DNA of 64,000 bases, taken from contig JAFSUU010000095.1 of the NCBI GenBank assembly GCA_017445115.1, forward strand, positions 1-64,000. Reading direction: 5' to 3'. Of the stretch, positions 8,666 to 19,866 are shown piece after piece. The DNA is from Clostridia bacterium (GTDB taxonomy: Bacteria > Bacillota_A > Clostridia > Oscillospirales > CAG-272). How positions within the stretch are numbered: position 1 is the first letter of the stretch; every line of letters begins with the position of its first letter. The notes beneath the pieces were generated by a model. It did not search any database. It worked only from the letters and a program-made list of their open reading frames with translations, and had not been told where the DNA came from. The position numbers and the translations under genes were made by a program.

Positions 8666-9048
8666 ACGGCAGAACTTCAAAAGATAAAATACTGTCATAC
8701 CTCGGATTCGCAAAGAAGAGCGGATGCGCGGCAGTCGGCGCGGGACCTGCTCTCGCGGCGGTAAGAGGCTCCGGCGGCGCGGTCGTCGTCGCAGCAGCGG
8801 ACGCCTCCGACAGAACAAAGAAACAGCTGAGAGATAAATGCGAGTCATACGGCGCCTCGCTCATACCGGATACGTTCACCGGAGACGAGCTGGCGCGGGC
8901 GGTCGGATCAAAGATGACCGTCGCCGCAGTCGCGGTGACTGACAAAAATCTCGCGACAGCAATACTCAATGCCGCGTCGGACGGTACGGCGCAGCCCAAT
9001 GAACAGCCTAATGAAAGGAATTTTCCGCTTGAGAGCGGAAAAAGGTAA
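8662..9048 (+). CDS. ylxQ: YlxQ-like L7Ae-family RNA-binding protein
   Basis: 128 residues. The L7Ae/L30e fold is visible: [24 protein letters not shown] at the start (kept brief here as positions 9-32), [20 protein letters not shown] in the middle and [12 protein letters not shown] near the end. Such proteins bind kink-turn RNA. The last 20 residues (PNEQPNERN) are a low-complexity tail. Translationally coupled to ylxR and nine bases before infB. Confidence 0.9.
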   Translation: MNGRTSKDKILSYLGFAKKSGCAAVGAGPALAAVRGSGGAVVVAAADASDRTKKQLRDKCESYGASLIPDTFTGDELARAVGSKMTVAAVAVTDKNLATAILNAASDGTAQPNEQPNERNFPLESGKR

Positions 9049-9056
9049 ACTGCAGA

Positions 9057-11780
9057 ATGGCACAGGACACTATGTTCCGCGTGAATCAACTTACAAAGGA
9101 CTTCGGCATGAAGAGCACGAAGGATATAATCAGCGTTCTCGAGAACGCGGGTATCCGTGATAAAAAATCTTCTTCTTCGCTGACGCCCGAGGAGTTCAAC
9201 GCCTTTTTCAACGAGATAACGCTCTCAAGGCAGATAACCGATATCGACGATTACCTCGCGAAAAAATCGAGGATCTTCGAGGGAAAGCGCAGCGATATCT
9301 CCGAGAAGAACAGAAAAGAGAAAGAGGCAGCCGCGGCAAAGGCTAAAGCGGAAGCCGAAGCAAAGGCTAAGGCTGAGGAAGAGGCAAAAGCCGCCGCTAA
9401 AGCTAAAGCGGAAGCCGAAGCGAAGGCAAAGGCTGAAGCGAAGGCGAAAGAGGCAGCCGCCCGCGCCGCAAAGGAAAAGGAAGAGGCTGAAATGGCAGCT
9501 CTTCGCCGCGCCGCCGCAAAGGCGAGAGCGGACTACGACGCAAAACAGGCGGCAAAGGATCGCTCCGTTTCACAGCCGAAGAGCGACGCAAAGCAGAACG
9601 CTGCCGCGCAAAACGCAGCGCGCAAGGACGCCGCTCCCGCAGCAAAATCCGCGAGAGATCAGCTCAAGGAAGCCGGCAAAGCGCGCCGCGAAAAACTCGC
9701 GAACGCGGCGAGCAGCTTCAGCGTTCCCACTGTAGAGGGCACGGGATATAAGAATCTTCCCGGTGCGCGCCGCGACAAGCAGACGCAAAACGCCGGCCGT
9801 CAGAGAACGGGTACGACGAGAGTCGTCGACACGAGATCGTCGACCGTCGACCTTTCCAAGTACGACGACAAGCTCGATAACTTCGCGCCGGACGCTATGA
9901 GCGACCGCCAGTCCAACAAGCAGAAGCTCAAAAAGCAGAACACCCGCGACGTCCGCGGAGGAAAGAATCGCGACAAAGAAAAAGCGGCGATGGAGAAGCT
10001 CAAGAAAGAGCAGCTTGAAAAAGCAAAGAAACAGCCGCTCAAAATAACGATACCCGATGAGATCTCCGTCGGAGAACTCGCATCCCGCCTTAAAGTCACG
10101 GCGGCGGACGTCGTCAAAAAGCTCATGATGATGGGTATGATGGTGACGGTCAACCAGATAATCGACTTCGATACGGCTTACCTTATCGCCGATGAATACA
10201 AAGCGGTGGTGACGAGAGAAGTCGTCGTTACGATAGAAGAGAAACTCTTCACGGAGAACGAGGATACGGATGAAGAACTGAAGCCGCGCGCTCCCGTCGT
10301 CTGCGTAATGGGACACGTCGACCACGGTAAGACTTCGATCCTCGACGCGATCCGCCACACAAGCGTCACCGCGGGTGAGGCCGGCGGTATCACACAGCAT
10401 ATCGGCGCTTACAGAGTCTCCGTCGACGGCAAGGACATCACGTTCCTCGACACGCCCGGACACGCCGCGTTCACCGCGATGAGAGCGAGAGGCGCCATGG
10501 CGACCGATATCGCGATCCTCGTCGTCGCAGCTGACGACGGTATCATGCCTCAGACGATAGAGGCTATCAACCACGCGAAAGCCGCAGGCGTCGAGATCAT
10601 CGTCGCCATCAACAAAATGGATAAACCCACCGCAAATCCCGAGGCGGTCAAAGCGGAGCTCACAAACTACTCGCTCGTTCCCGAAGAATGGGGCGGCGAC
10701 GTCATGTGCGTTCCCGTGTCCGCGCTCACCGGACAGGGCCTTCCCGAGCTTCTCGAGAGCATCCTGCTCGTCGCGGAAGTCAAGGAGTATAAAGCAAATC
10801 CCGACAAGAGAGCTAAAGGCGTTATCATCGAGTCCCGCCTTGACAAGGGCCGCGGTCCCGTTGCGACCGTGCTCGTTCAGAACGGAACATTGCACGCGGG
10901 CGACATCGTGATCGCCGGAACGTCCGTCGGACGCGTCCGCGCTATGAACGACGACAAGGGCAGATCCGTCAAGGAAGCCGGTCCTTCCGTTCCCGTCGAG
11001 ATCATCGGTCTTGCGGAAGTGCCTCTCGCAGGCGACGAGTTCAACGCCGTTGAAGACGAAAAGATGGCTCGCGAGCTCGCGGATCAGCGCCGCTCAAAGG
11101 CTAAAGAAGAAGAGTTCAAGGCAAACGCAAAGGTCAACCTCGACGATCTCTTCGCTCAGATCAAGGAAGGTGTCAAGGACCTCAATATCATCGTAAAAGC
11201 GGACGTCGTAGGTTCTGCGGAAGCGGTCAAAGCGTCTCTTGAAAAGATCTCGAACGACGAGGTCAAGGTCCGCGTCATCCACTCCGCAGCAGGCGGTATC
11301 ACCGAAGGCGACGTTATGCTCGCGGCGGCGTCGAACGCAATCATCGTCGGTTTCAACGTCCGTCCCGATAAGGGCGCCGTCGACAGCGCGAAGGATCAGG
11401 GCGTCGAGATCAGAACTTACCGCGTCATTTACGAGTGCATCGAGGAGATCGAGGCAGCTATGAAGGGTATGCTCGCTCCCGAGTACCGCGAAGTCCTTCT
11501 CGGTCACGCGGAAGTCCGCCAGACCATCAGGGTTCCGAACGTCGGCGTCATCGCCGGTTCGTATATCCAGGACGGCAAGGTCACGAGAAACTCCAAGATC
11601 AGAGTCGTACGCGACGGTGTAGTCGTGTTCGAGGACGAGATCTCTTCTCTCAGACGTTTCAAGGACGACGTCAAGGAAGTCGCGCAGGGCTACGAGTGCG
11701 GAATCGGACTTGAAAAGTTCAACGACATTAAAGTGGGCGATATACTGGAATCCTTTATCATGGAAGAGATTCCGCGATAA
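9057..11780 (+). CDS. infB: Translation initiation factor IF-2
   Basis: 907 residues. Brings initiator fMet-tRNA to the 30S subunit and promotes subunit joining as a GTPase. N-terminal IF2_N helix bundle (about 8-55), then a long Ala/Lys/Glu-rich linker (about 85-330) with repeated [13 protein letters not shown] units, a second IF2_N module (about 335-390), the G domain with [18 protein letters not shown] and NKMDKP (about 418-585), then domains II-IV. The linker is encoded by near-repeated DNA at 9330-9470, a spot prone to length change. Last gene of the operon; rbfA does not follow. Confidence 0.98.
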   Translation: MAQDTMFRVNQLTKDFGMKSTKDIISVLENAGIRDKKSSSSLTPEEFNAFFNEITLSRQITDIDDYLAKKSRIFEGKRSDISEKNRKEKEAAAAKAKAEAEAKAKAEEEAKAAAKAKAEAEAKAKAEAKAKEAAARAAKEKEEAEMAALRRAAAKARADYDAKQAAKDRSVSQPKSDAKQNAAAQNAARKDAAPAAKSARDQLKEAGKARREKLANAASSFSVPTVEGTGYKNLPGARRDKQTQNAGRQRTGTTRVVDTRSSTVDLSKYDDKLDNFAPDAMSDRQSNKQKLKKQNTRDVRGGKNRDKEKAAMEKLKKEQLEKAKKQPLKITIPDEISVGELASRLKVTAADVVKKLMMMGMMVTVNQIIDFDTAYLIADEYKAVVTREVVVTIEEKLFTENEDTDEELKPRAPVVCVMGHVDHGKTSILDAIRHTSVTAGEAGGITQHIGAYRVSVDGKDITFLDTPGHAAFTAMRARGAMATDIAILVVAADDGIMPQTIEAINHAKAAGVEIIVAINKMDKPTANPEAVKAELTNYSLVPEEWGGDVMCVPVSALTGQGLPELLESILLVAEVKEYKANPDKRAKGVIIESRLDKGRGPVATVLVQNGTLHAGDIVIAGTSVGRVRAMNDDKGRSVKEAGPSVPVEIIGLAEVPLAGDEFNAVEDEKMARELADQRRSKAKEEEFKANAKVNLDDLFAQIKEGVKDLNIIVKADVVGSAEAVKASLEKISNDEVKVRVIHSAAGGITEGDVMLAAASNAIIVGFNVRPDKGAVDSAKDQGVEIRTYRVIYECIEEIEAAMKGMLAPEYREVLLGHAEVRQTIRVPNVGVIAGSYIQDGKVTRNSKIRVVRDGVVVFEDEISSLRRFKDDVKEVAQGYECGIGLEKFNDIKVGDILESFIMEEIPR

Positions 11781-11808
11781 TCGGCGCGTTTTGCGAGCCG
11801 ATTATCGC
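11774..11808 (+). terminator. Long inverted repeat across the infB stop codon
   Basis: GCGATAATCGGC / GCCGATTATCGC around a 9-base loop; the left arm includes the TAA stop. No T-run follows, so it may protect the mRNA end or pause polymerase, with true termination at the next hairpin. Confidence 0.55.
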
Positions 11809-11847
11809 AATTCATGACGCGCAGCGTCAATTCATTCAATAACATGA

Positions 11848-11878
11848 AAGCGGGCTCGAAAGAGCCCGCTAATTTTGT
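11848..11878 (+). terminator. Terminator of the infB operon
   Basis: AGCGGGCTC GAAA GAGCCCGCT with a GNRA-like tetraloop, followed by AATTTTGTCTT. Confidence 0.85.
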
Positions 11879-11965
11879 CTTCCCCTATCGCGCTCTCGAC
11901 AGAAGAGGGTACGACCGCTCGTCGCAATTAGTATTCGCTCCTCGCTCCCTAAAGAATAATAGCAA

Positions 11966-12010
11966 AAACGACTGAGGGCTCGGATTTTTAAGCCCTCAGT
12001 CGTTTGTTTT
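11966..12010. terminator. Bidirectional terminator before the small lipoprotein gene
   Basis: ACGACTGAGGGCT / AGCCCTCAGTCGT with flanking A-run and T-run (CAAAAACG ... GTTTGTTTT). It can stop transcription from either side and directly follows the minus-strand lipoprotein gene. Confidence 0.85.
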
Positions 12011-12012
12011 AT

Positions 12013-12651
12013 TCAACCGTTATTATTTTCATCGAACGTGATCAAACCGTTGTAAATTGAAAAATTAAGATCGGGGATCTTGCCATAATCATAATATCCT
12101 TTTGGCAAGTATTTGTGATCGAATAATATGTCTTCTTCTTTGACTGACTGCAAATAAACATAAGTCAGGATTTGATCGTCATCATAGCAGATCACATACT
12201 CACAAATATCCATCAAGCTTGCGGTCGATAATATTGACGTCTTGTCAAACAGTTCATCGCTTATCAACACCAGATTTCCCGATTTAATGCCTGATATTCT
12301 TTGCTTTTCGGAATTGTAGTCGGCATCTGTTTCATATTTGACGGAGACTAAGATCTGCACGGATTCACCGAGAGGGAGTTCTTCAACGCATTTTGCAAAA
12401 TATGAAACGATTTCCGAATCGCCGGACAGCTTCGGCAGCATTTCGGGATAGTCAGGAACGAGTACGACCGCGTTTTGCTCGGTATCGTATTCCTCTCTCC
12501 AGACCAGTGAAGTGCAGTATTTTCGCGCTTCAAGAAAAGTTGAATCAAAGTCTTCCGGTTTATCGGTTTCAACTTTTGTGTAGCTGCAGGAAGCAAGGCA
12601 GGTGAACAAAAGGCACAGCAATATAATATATGAGATAAATTTGAGCTTCAT
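12013..12651 (-). CDS. Small secreted lipoprotein of unknown function
   Basis: 212 residues. Signal peptide with a hydrophobic core (IILLCLLF) and lipobox LASC, so Cys22 would be lipidated and the protein held on the outer face of the membrane. The mature part is acidic and without any domain I recognise. GGAGG precedes the ATG; own promoter at 12685-12713 and terminator. The DNA here is more AT-rich than its neighbours, which could mean later arrival. Confidence 0.75.
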   Translation of the reverse strand: MKLKFISYIILLCLLFTCLASCSYTKVETDKPEDFDSTFLEARKYCTSLVWREEYDTEQNAVVLVPDYPEMLPKLSGDSEIVSYFAKCVEELPLGESVQILVSVKYETDADYNSEKQRISGIKSGNLVLISDELFDKTSILSTASLMDICEYVICYDDDQILTYVYLQSVKEEDILFDHKYLPKGYYDYGKIPDLNFSIYNGLITFDENNNG

Positions 12652-12684
12652 GTTCGTACCTCCAACAGACGTTGCTTCAAGCTC

Positions 12685-12713
12685 ATTATATAGTCAAATA
12701 CATATTATGTCAA
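12685..12713 (-). promoter_or_regulatory. Promoter of the small lipoprotein gene
   Basis: Minus strand TTGACA (12713-12708), 17 bases, TATAAT (12690-12685): exact consensus. Confidence 0.8.
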
Positions 12714-12790
12714 TAGCGTGCTGCGAATTGGACGGTTATGCACGGAAATGGTTTTTTCGTGTGCTAAATCACTGTAAGTGAACTAACAAA

Positions 12791-12907
12791 AATGTCATCC
12801 TGAGCGAAACGAAGTGGAGTCGAAGGATCTTCAGACTGACAGTGCAGTGTACAAAACTAAGAACCGTTTTTGATAAGATCCTTCGGCAGCTGCCTCAGGA
12901 TGACATT
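12791..12907. repeat. 117-bp palindromic intergenic element with 14-bp perfect ends
   Basis: Ends AATGTCATCCTGAG (12791-12804) and CTCAGGATGACATT (12894-12907) are perfect inverted repeats; a second pair, CGAAGGATCTT (12821-12831) and AAGATCCTTCG (12875-12885), sits inside. The motif GTCATCCTGAGCGnAnCGAAG is known to me as a widely scattered intergenic repeat in diverse bacteria. No coding capacity; probably a non-autonomous mobile or REP-like element. It fills most of the gap between the lipoprotein gene and proC. Confidence 0.8.
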
Positions 12908-12959
12908 TGGGGGTTGCTTTGCTATTGATTTTTTGTGTACTGTATCACTATTGTTTTAA

Positions 12960-13025
12960 AACTTTTCCAAAAGTTTTTAAAAGGGGTGCGGGGGATGCTT
13001 TTTGAAAAAAGCATCCCCCGCATAT
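12960..13025 (-). repeat. Interspersed 3'-end hairpin repeat, copy C
   Basis: Near-perfect inverted repeat 12988-13021 (GCGGGGGATGCTTTTT / AAAAAGCATCCCCCGC), followed on the minus strand by ACCCCTTTTAAAAAC. It lies 26 bases after the proC stop, in the same orientation relative to the gene as copies A and B. Confidence 0.8.
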
Positions 13026-13047
13026 TCTCATCCTTATTAATAATATA

Positions 13048-13836
13048 TCACTTCTTCAACTGTGCCGTCTTTTCATACGCTGCTATGACGGCGGAAGCGG
13101 CTGCGGCGCGGAACGCGCCGTCTTCGAGAGCGAGCACGCCTTCGATCGTGGTGCCGCCGGGCGAGCAGACGTCGTCCTTGAGCTGTCCCGGATGTTTTTT
13201 AGACTCAATGGCGAGAGTGGCGGAGCCGAGCACCGTCTGCTTTGCATAATCGAGAGCCTTGTCTCTCGGCAATCCGCAGGCGACCGCGCCGTCGGCGAGC
13301 GCTTCGATGAACATATAGACGAACGCGGGACCGCAGCCTGAAACGGCGGCGGCGGCGTCAATGTATTTTTCTTCTATCTTGTCGAGCTTTCCGGCGCACT
13401 TCATAATGCTGAGAAATCCTTTTTCCTCAGCTTCCGAAACGGACGGGTCTGGCGTGTAGAGTATCATTCCTTCGCCGACAGCGCAAGGGGTGTTCGGCAT
13501 AATGCGGATCACCTTTTCGAATCCGGAAGCGGTCTTTACGTCCTTGACCGAAACGCCCGCCGCCATGGAAACTATGACGGAGTCCTTTCCTATAGATCCG
13601 TTCGCGTCTTTCAGAACGGCGGAAATAATATTCGGCTTCACAGCCATAAAAATATATTTTGAATTCTTGAATAAGTCTTTCGCGTCGGTAAATATCGCGC
13701 CTGTCTCTTCACAGAGAACGAACGCCTTTTCAGCGTCGGTGTCGAAAACCGCAATACCTCCGGACGTCTTTGTTACCGCGCGAAGGAGCGCGCCGCCCAT
13801 ATTCCCGGCGCCTATAAATCCGGCTTCATATTTCAT
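13048..13836 (-). CDS. proC: Pyrroline-5-carboxylate reductase
   Basis: 262 residues. Last step of proline synthesis: reduces 1-pyrroline-5-carboxylate with NAD(P)H. Rossmann start YEAGFIGAGNMGGALLRAV (positions 3-21) and the C-terminal family signature around PGGTTIEGVLALEDGAFRAA are both present. Third gene of a proB-proA-proC cluster; 28 bases after proA. Confidence 0.96.
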   Translation of the reverse strand: MKYEAGFIGAGNMGGALLRAVTKTSGGIAVFDTDAEKAFVLCEETGAIFTDAKDLFKNSKYIFMAVKPNIISAVLKDANGSIGKDSVIVSMAAGVSVKDVKTASGFEKVIRIMPNTPCAVGEGMILYTPDPSVSEAEEKGFLSIMKCAGKLDKIEEKYIDAAAAVSGCGPAFVYMFIEALADGAVACGLPRDKALDYAKQTVLGSATLAIESKKHPGQLKDDVCSPGGTTIEGVLALEDGAFRAAAASAVIAAYEKTAQLKK

Positions 13837-13864
13837 AGAATTAAATACCTCCGATAGATATGTT

Positions 13865-15124
13865 TTATCTTATGTTTCCGTTACCGGTGATGACGTATTT
13901 GTACGACGTCAGAGCTTCAAGCCCCATCGGACCTCTCGCGTGAAGCTTCTGCGTCGAAATGCCCATCTCGCACCCGAGACCGAATTCACCGCCGTCGGTG
14001 AATCTTGTCGAAGCGTTGACGTAGACCGCCGCGCTGTCGACCGCTTTTGTGAAGTATTCCGCCGCATCATGGTTCTTCGTCACTATCGCGTCCGAGTGAC
14101 CGGTCGAGTGAGCCGATATGTGGCTCGCCGCCTCTTCAACGGAAGATACCACCTTGACCGCGAGTATGAAATCGAGGAATTCCGTGTCGAAATCGCGCTC
14201 GCCCGCGGGGATCCCGCGCCTTGAGTATTTTATCGCCTTATCGTCGCACCTGAGCTCCACGGGAACAAGCCCTTTCGCTTCGCGAACGGCGGTCAGCTGC
14301 TCTTCAAGCCTCGGCAGAAACCCGGGGAGTACGTCCTCGTGTATCAGAAGCACCTCTTCCGCATTGCATACGGAAGGACGGCTCGTCTTCGCATTAACAA
14401 CTATTTTTACCGCCGTGTCGAGATCGGCGTCACGGTCAACGTAAACGTGGCAAATACCGGTCCCCGTCTCGATGCAGGGAACAGTCGCATTCTCAACGCA
14501 GCTCTTTATGAGCCCCGCGCCTCCGCGCGGTATCAGCACGTCGATCAGCCCGTGCGCCTTCATCATCTCCGTCGCGCTCTCGCGGGAAGTGTCCTCGACG
14601 AGAACTGCCGCGTCGCGGGGAAGTCCGCACGACTCAAGCCCGTCGCCGAGCGCCGAGACGATCGCCGCCGCGCTCGCGTGAGCTTCTTTGCCGCATCTGA
14701 GCACGCACGCGTTTCCGCTCTTTATCGCGAGCGACGCCGCGTCGGACGTCACGTTCGGACGGCTCTCATAAATGATCCCAACCACACCGAGGGGCACGCT
14801 CACACGCTTTATGTCAAGCCCGTCGGGGCGGATATAGTCGGATAAAACGATCCCGGTCGGATCGGGAAGGGCGACCACGTCTTCGATCCCCTTTGCCATG
14901 CCTTCAATGCGCTGCGGGTTGAGAAGCAATCGGTCGGACATGACCTCCGGGATCTTGCCGCGCGATGCTTCAAGGTCGGCGGCGTTCGCCTCGAGTATCG
15001 CCGCCTCGTTTTCCCGTAACGCCGCCGCCATCGCGAGGAGCGCCGAGTTTTTCTTTTCGGTCGACGCGCGCGCTATCGCTGCCGCCGACGCTTTTGCTTT
15101 CTTTATAAGTTCTATGGTAGTCAT
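13865..15124 (-). CDS. proA: Glutamate-5-semialdehyde dehydrogenase
   Basis: 419 residues, full family length. Reduces glutamyl-5-phosphate to the semialdehyde in proline synthesis. Aldehyde-dehydrogenase fold with the catalytic Cys in [12 protein letters not shown] and the cofactor-site segment [17 protein letters not shown]. It starts three bases after the proB stop, so the pair is translated together. Confidence 0.97.
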   Translation of the reverse strand: MTTIELIKKAKASAAAIARASTEKKNSALLAMAAALRENEAAILEANAADLEASRGKIPEVMSDRLLLNPQRIEGMAKGIEDVVALPDPTGIVLSDYIRPDGLDIKRVSVPLGVVGIIYESRPNVTSDAASLAIKSGNACVLRCGKEAHASAAAIVSALGDGLESCGLPRDAAVLVEDTSRESATEMMKAHGLIDVLIPRGGAGLIKSCVENATVPCIETGTGICHVYVDRDADLDTAVKIVVNAKTSRPSVCNAEEVLLIHEDVLPGFLPRLEEQLTAVREAKGLVPVELRCDDKAIKYSRRGIPAGERDFDTEFLDFILAVKVVSSVEEAASHISAHSTGHSDAIVTKNHDAAEYFTKAVDSAAVYVNASTRFTDGGEFGLGCEMGISTQKLHARGPMGLEALTSYKYVITGNGNIR

Positions 15125-15127
15125 ATC

Positions 15128-15895
15128 TCAGTTCTTTCCGATGAATCTCGTTCCTTCGGGCTTTCCTTCAATAATGTTGTAGAGTATCGCCGGGTCGTGA
15201 CCGTTTGCGATCACCGTGTCGCACCCCGCCTCTTTCGCGATCTTCGCCGCGCGGATCTTCGTCACCATGCCGCCCGTGCCGACCGAGCTTCCGCTTCCTC
15301 CGGCGAGCGCTTCGATCTCAGGCGTGATCTCTTCGACCACCGGGATCAGCTTTGCGCTGCCGTCTGTTCTCGGGTCAGCGGTGTAAAGACCGTCTGTGTC
15401 GGTGAGGAGTATCAGAAGATCTGCGCCCGTGTTCGCCGCGACGATAGCCGCGAGCGTGTCGTTGTCGCCTATGCCGAACTCTTCGGTCGAGACCGTGTCG
15501 TTTTCGTTGATGACCGGGAGCGCCTTCATCTCGAGCAGACGCTCGATCGTCGCGACGAAGTTTGCGCGGTGCCCGGCGTCGCTCACGTCGTCAGCCGTTA
15601 AAAGTATCTGCGCGACAGTGTGATTGTATTCCGAAAACAGTTTGTCGTAAGTATACATCAGCTCGCACTGACCGACCGCCGCCACCGCCTGCTTGGAGAC
15701 GAGGTCGCGAGGTCTCTCGTTGAGAGAGAGACGTCCCATGCCCATACCGACGGCGCCGGACGAGACGAGGATCACCTCGCCGCCCGCGTTTTTTAGGTCG
15801 CTTATCACGCGGCAGAGCTTTTCCATGTGTCTTATATTCAAATGCCCCGTAGAATATGCAAGGGTAGAAGTGCCCACTTTTATCACAGTTCTCAT
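15128..15895 (-). CDS. proB: Glutamate 5-kinase, short form without PUA domain
   Basis: 255 residues from the ATG at 15895 (a TTG lies further out; CGAGG precedes the ATG). Phosphorylates glutamate, the first and usually feedback-controlled step of proline synthesis. The amino-acid-kinase core is complete: VIKVGTSTL, LVSSGAVGMGM, NENDTVS, GDNDTLAAIVA and GTGGMVTKIRAA. It ends where E. coli ProB goes on into a PUA domain of about 100 residues; the short form is common in Clostridia. Confidence 0.95.
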   Translation of the reverse strand: MRTVIKVGTSTLAYSTGHLNIRHMEKLCRVISDLKNAGGEVILVSSGAVGMGMGRLSLNERPRDLVSKQAVAAVGQCELMYTYDKLFSEYNHTVAQILLTADDVSDAGHRANFVATIERLLEMKALPVINENDTVSTEEFGIGDNDTLAAIVAANTGADLLILLTDTDGLYTADPRTDGSAKLIPVVEEITPEIEALAGGSGSSVGTGGMVTKIRAAKIAKEAGCDTVIANGHDPAILYNIIEGKPEGTRFIGKN

Positions 15896-15928
15896 AAGAA
15901 CCTCGATCAATTAAATTTCATAACTTAT

Positions 15929-15956
15929 ATTTTATCATAAAAAATAATAAAATCAA
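15929..15956 (-). promoter_or_regulatory. Promoter of proBAC
   Basis: Minus strand TTGATT (15956-15951), 16 bases, TAAAAT (15934-15929). Confidence 0.5.
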
Positions 15957-15997
15957 GAGATATTTGTATTTTTATTCCGTTTCGGTGTAAAATAGAT

Positions 15998-16006
15998 TTA
16001 GCACTC
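15998..16006 (+). promoter_or_regulatory. CIRCE half-site upstream of the hrcA promoter
   Basis: TTAGCACTC, a perfect left arm of the HrcA operator, but the sequence that follows does not supply the right arm. It sits 47 bases before the -35 box. Confidence 0.4.
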
Positions 16007-16052
16007 TCGTCTCGTATTTACAAATTGTTCACAAAAATAATCGCGGAAAACC

Positions 16053-16081
16053 TTGACAAAGTGCGTTTATAGTGGTACATT
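16053..16081 (+). promoter_or_regulatory. Promoter of the hrcA-dnaK operon
   Basis: TTGACA (16053-16058), 17 bases, TACATT (16076-16081): a vegetative promoter, as expected for CIRCE-controlled operons. Confidence 0.8.
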
Positions 16082-16093
16082 AATAGCATGGAT

Positions 16094-16120
16094 TTAGCAC
16101 TTGATATTTGAGAGTGCTAA
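16094..16120 (+). promoter_or_regulatory. CIRCE operator (HrcA binding site)
   Basis: TTAGCACTT-N9-GAGTGCTAA; one base off the consensus inverted repeat in the left arm. It starts 12 bases after the -10 box, so bound HrcA would block transcription start. Chaperone expression should rise when misfolded protein occupies GroEL and HrcA is released. Confidence 0.92.
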
Positions 16121-16157
16121 AATCAAACGAAAGGTAAGTCAAAGGGAGTGTGTCAAA

Positions 16158-17276
16158 GTGAGAGATAACACCGGACAGCTTTCAGACAGAAAAAAAGCCA
16201 TATTAAAGGCGATCATCGAGGCTCACATAGAACTCGGCGAGCCGGTCGGAAGCAAATACCTGATGACGAAGAAGGGCATCAACTATTCGTCCGCGACAAT
16301 AAGAAACGAGATGGCGGAGCTGGAAGAGATGGGATATCTCGAGCAGCCTCACACGTCCGCGGGCAGAGTGCCTTCCGAACTCGGTTACAGATTTTACGTC
16401 GATTCGCTGATAGAGGGTTACGACCTGACCGCGAAAGAGATAGGCGAGCTCAAAAGCTCCCTTGCCGAAAAGCAGGCGGAGCTTGACCATATACTGAACA
16501 CCGCGATGGAGCTTGCGTCGTCAATGACGAACTACACCGCGCTCGCGGTAAAACCGAGATTCCGCGGATTTACGGTGAGAAAGTTCAGCATCGTCACCGT
16601 CGACGACTACGATTTCGTGCTCGTTATGATCACCGCGACCGGAGAGACGAAGACGAGAACGCTCCGCTCCGAGAGAGCAGTGCCGCCCGAGGCCGCCGCT
16701 CTTATGACCGAGCTTCTGAACAGGAATCTCGTCGGCGTGCGCGGAGGCGAGATCAAATATGACGTCGTTCTCGATATGGAGCGTCAGATGGGCGAGTGGG
16801 CGTTCATAGTGTCGCCTATCGTCAAGAGCGTTCACGAGGCGCTTTCCGCCGAGACCGGCGGCGAGCTTATGGTCGAGGGCGTCAACAAACTGCTCTCCTA
16901 TCCGGAGTACAGCGACGTCGACAGACTTCAGGATATGCTCTCTCTGTTCGAGGACAAGGACGATCTGCTCGAGGTCATCTCGGACGAGAGCTCCGAGGAC
17001 ACGACCGATTCGGTCAGAGTCTTCATCGGCAGTGAGAACGTGGTGAAGACGATGGACAACTCGACGCTGATATTCAAGCCGATAGTCCAGGACGGAAAAC
17101 CGGTCGGCGCGATCGGCATCATAGGTCCGACGAGAATGGATTACTCGAGAGTCATCGCAATGATAACCAGACTTACCGACGGCATATCCGAAATAATGAA
17201 CGAAGGGAAACGAAGTCTCGCCGCACCGCGAAGCGCGGATGATACGGCGGGAGAGACCGGAGGCGATATCACATGA
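16158..17276 (+). CDS. hrcA: Heat-inducible transcription repressor HrcA
   Basis: 372 residues from a GTG start at 16158, chosen because AGGGAG lies nine bases before it and the open frame further up runs through CIRCE and the promoter. N-terminal winged helix (LSDRKKAILKAIIEAHIELG; then SSATIRNEMAELEEMGYL), GAF-like middle, C-terminal family motif around GAIGIIGPTRMDYSRVIAM. The tail (about 355-372) is extra. Represses its own operon at CIRCE. Overlaps grpE by 4 bases (ATGA). Confidence 0.96.
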   Translation: MRDNTGQLSDRKKAILKAIIEAHIELGEPVGSKYLMTKKGINYSSATIRNEMAELEEMGYLEQPHTSAGRVPSELGYRFYVDSLIEGYDLTAKEIGELKSSLAEKQAELDHILNTAMELASSMTNYTALAVKPRFRGFTVRKFSIVTVDDYDFVLVMITATGETKTRTLRSERAVPPEAAALMTELLNRNLVGVRGGEIKYDVVLDMERQMGEWAFIVSPIVKSVHEALSAETGGELMVEGVNKLLSYPEYSDVDRLQDMLSLFEDKDDLLEVISDESSEDTTDSVRVFIGSENVVKTMDNSTLIFKPIVQDGKPVGAIGIIGPTRMDYSRVIAMITRLTDGISEIMNEGKRSLAAPRSADDTAGETGGDIT

Positions 17277-17902
17277 CCGAAGAGATCAAGGAAGAACTTG
17301 AAAAAGAAGAGGACGCCGCGGAAAAGACCGCGGAGGAGTCCGAAATAAAAAACGAAGAACAGTCTGAAGAAATTCCGGCAGAAGAAAAAGAAGAGCCGGA
17401 AGAAAAAGAAGATAAAAAAGGGCGCCGCGACGAGAAGAAATACAAATCGAAGTGCGCCGCTCTCGAAAAAGAGCTTTCAGATATCAAAGCGGCGCTCGAG
17501 AACGCGAAGGATTCGCATCTCCGTATCGCCGCAGAGTATGACAACTTCAGAAAGCGTTCTCAGAAAGAGAAGGACGCTATCTACTCCGACGCGGTGTCCG
17601 ACACCGTGAAGGAACTGCTCCCGCTCTTTGACAACCTCGACCTTGCGTCGTCGTATACGGACGGCGAGAAGGTCGGCGAGGGGCTCGCACTCATACTTAA
17701 GAGCGTACCCGACGTGCTGTCGAAGCTGAACGTGGAACCGTTCGGTGAGCGCGGTGAAAAATTCGACCCCAATCTCCACGACGCTATGATGCATGAGGAG
17801 AACGAGGAGTACGGCGAAAACGAGATCGTCGAAGTGTTCCGCAAGGGATACAAAACAGGTGACAAAATAATCAGACACGCGCTTGTAAAAGTTGCGAACT
17901 GA
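17273..17902 (+). CDS. grpE: Nucleotide exchange factor GrpE
   Basis: 209 residues. Releases ADP from DnaK. A very acidic, Glu/Lys-rich N-terminal tail (1-55) precedes the long coiled coil and the core motif RIAAEYDNFRKRSQKEK; the beta domain closes with the typical VxxVxRKGYKTGDKIIRHALVKVA. Translationally coupled to hrcA. Confidence 0.96.
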   Translation: MTEEIKEELEKEEDAAEKTAEESEIKNEEQSEEIPAEEKEEPEEKEDKKGRRDEKKYKSKCAALEKELSDIKAALENAKDSHLRIAAEYDNFRKRSQKEKDAIYSDAVSDTVKELLPLFDNLDLASSYTDGEKVGEGLALILKSVPDVLSKLNVEPFGERGEKFDPNLHDAMMHEENEEYGENEIVEVFRKGYKTGDKIIRHALVKVAN

Positions 17903-17923
17903 TCAAAATATAATTATTGATAA

Positions 17924-19783
<1,860 letters not shown>

Positions 19784-19866
19784 AAATAACTTCGCGCGCC
19801 GTTCATGACAGGCGCGCGGCGGCACGGGCGGCAGCACCGCCCTGTTTGCCGTTATAGGAGAACGTT

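Noticed and set aside
9330..9470. Tandem DNA repeat as a separate element
   Set aside because: It is the coding sequence of the Ala/Lys/Glu-rich linker of IF-2, a normal feature of this protein.
16101..16157. Longer hrcA start at 16101
   Set aside because: It would place CIRCE inside the coding region and only 20 bases from the -10 box; the GTG at 16158 has a good ribosome-binding site.
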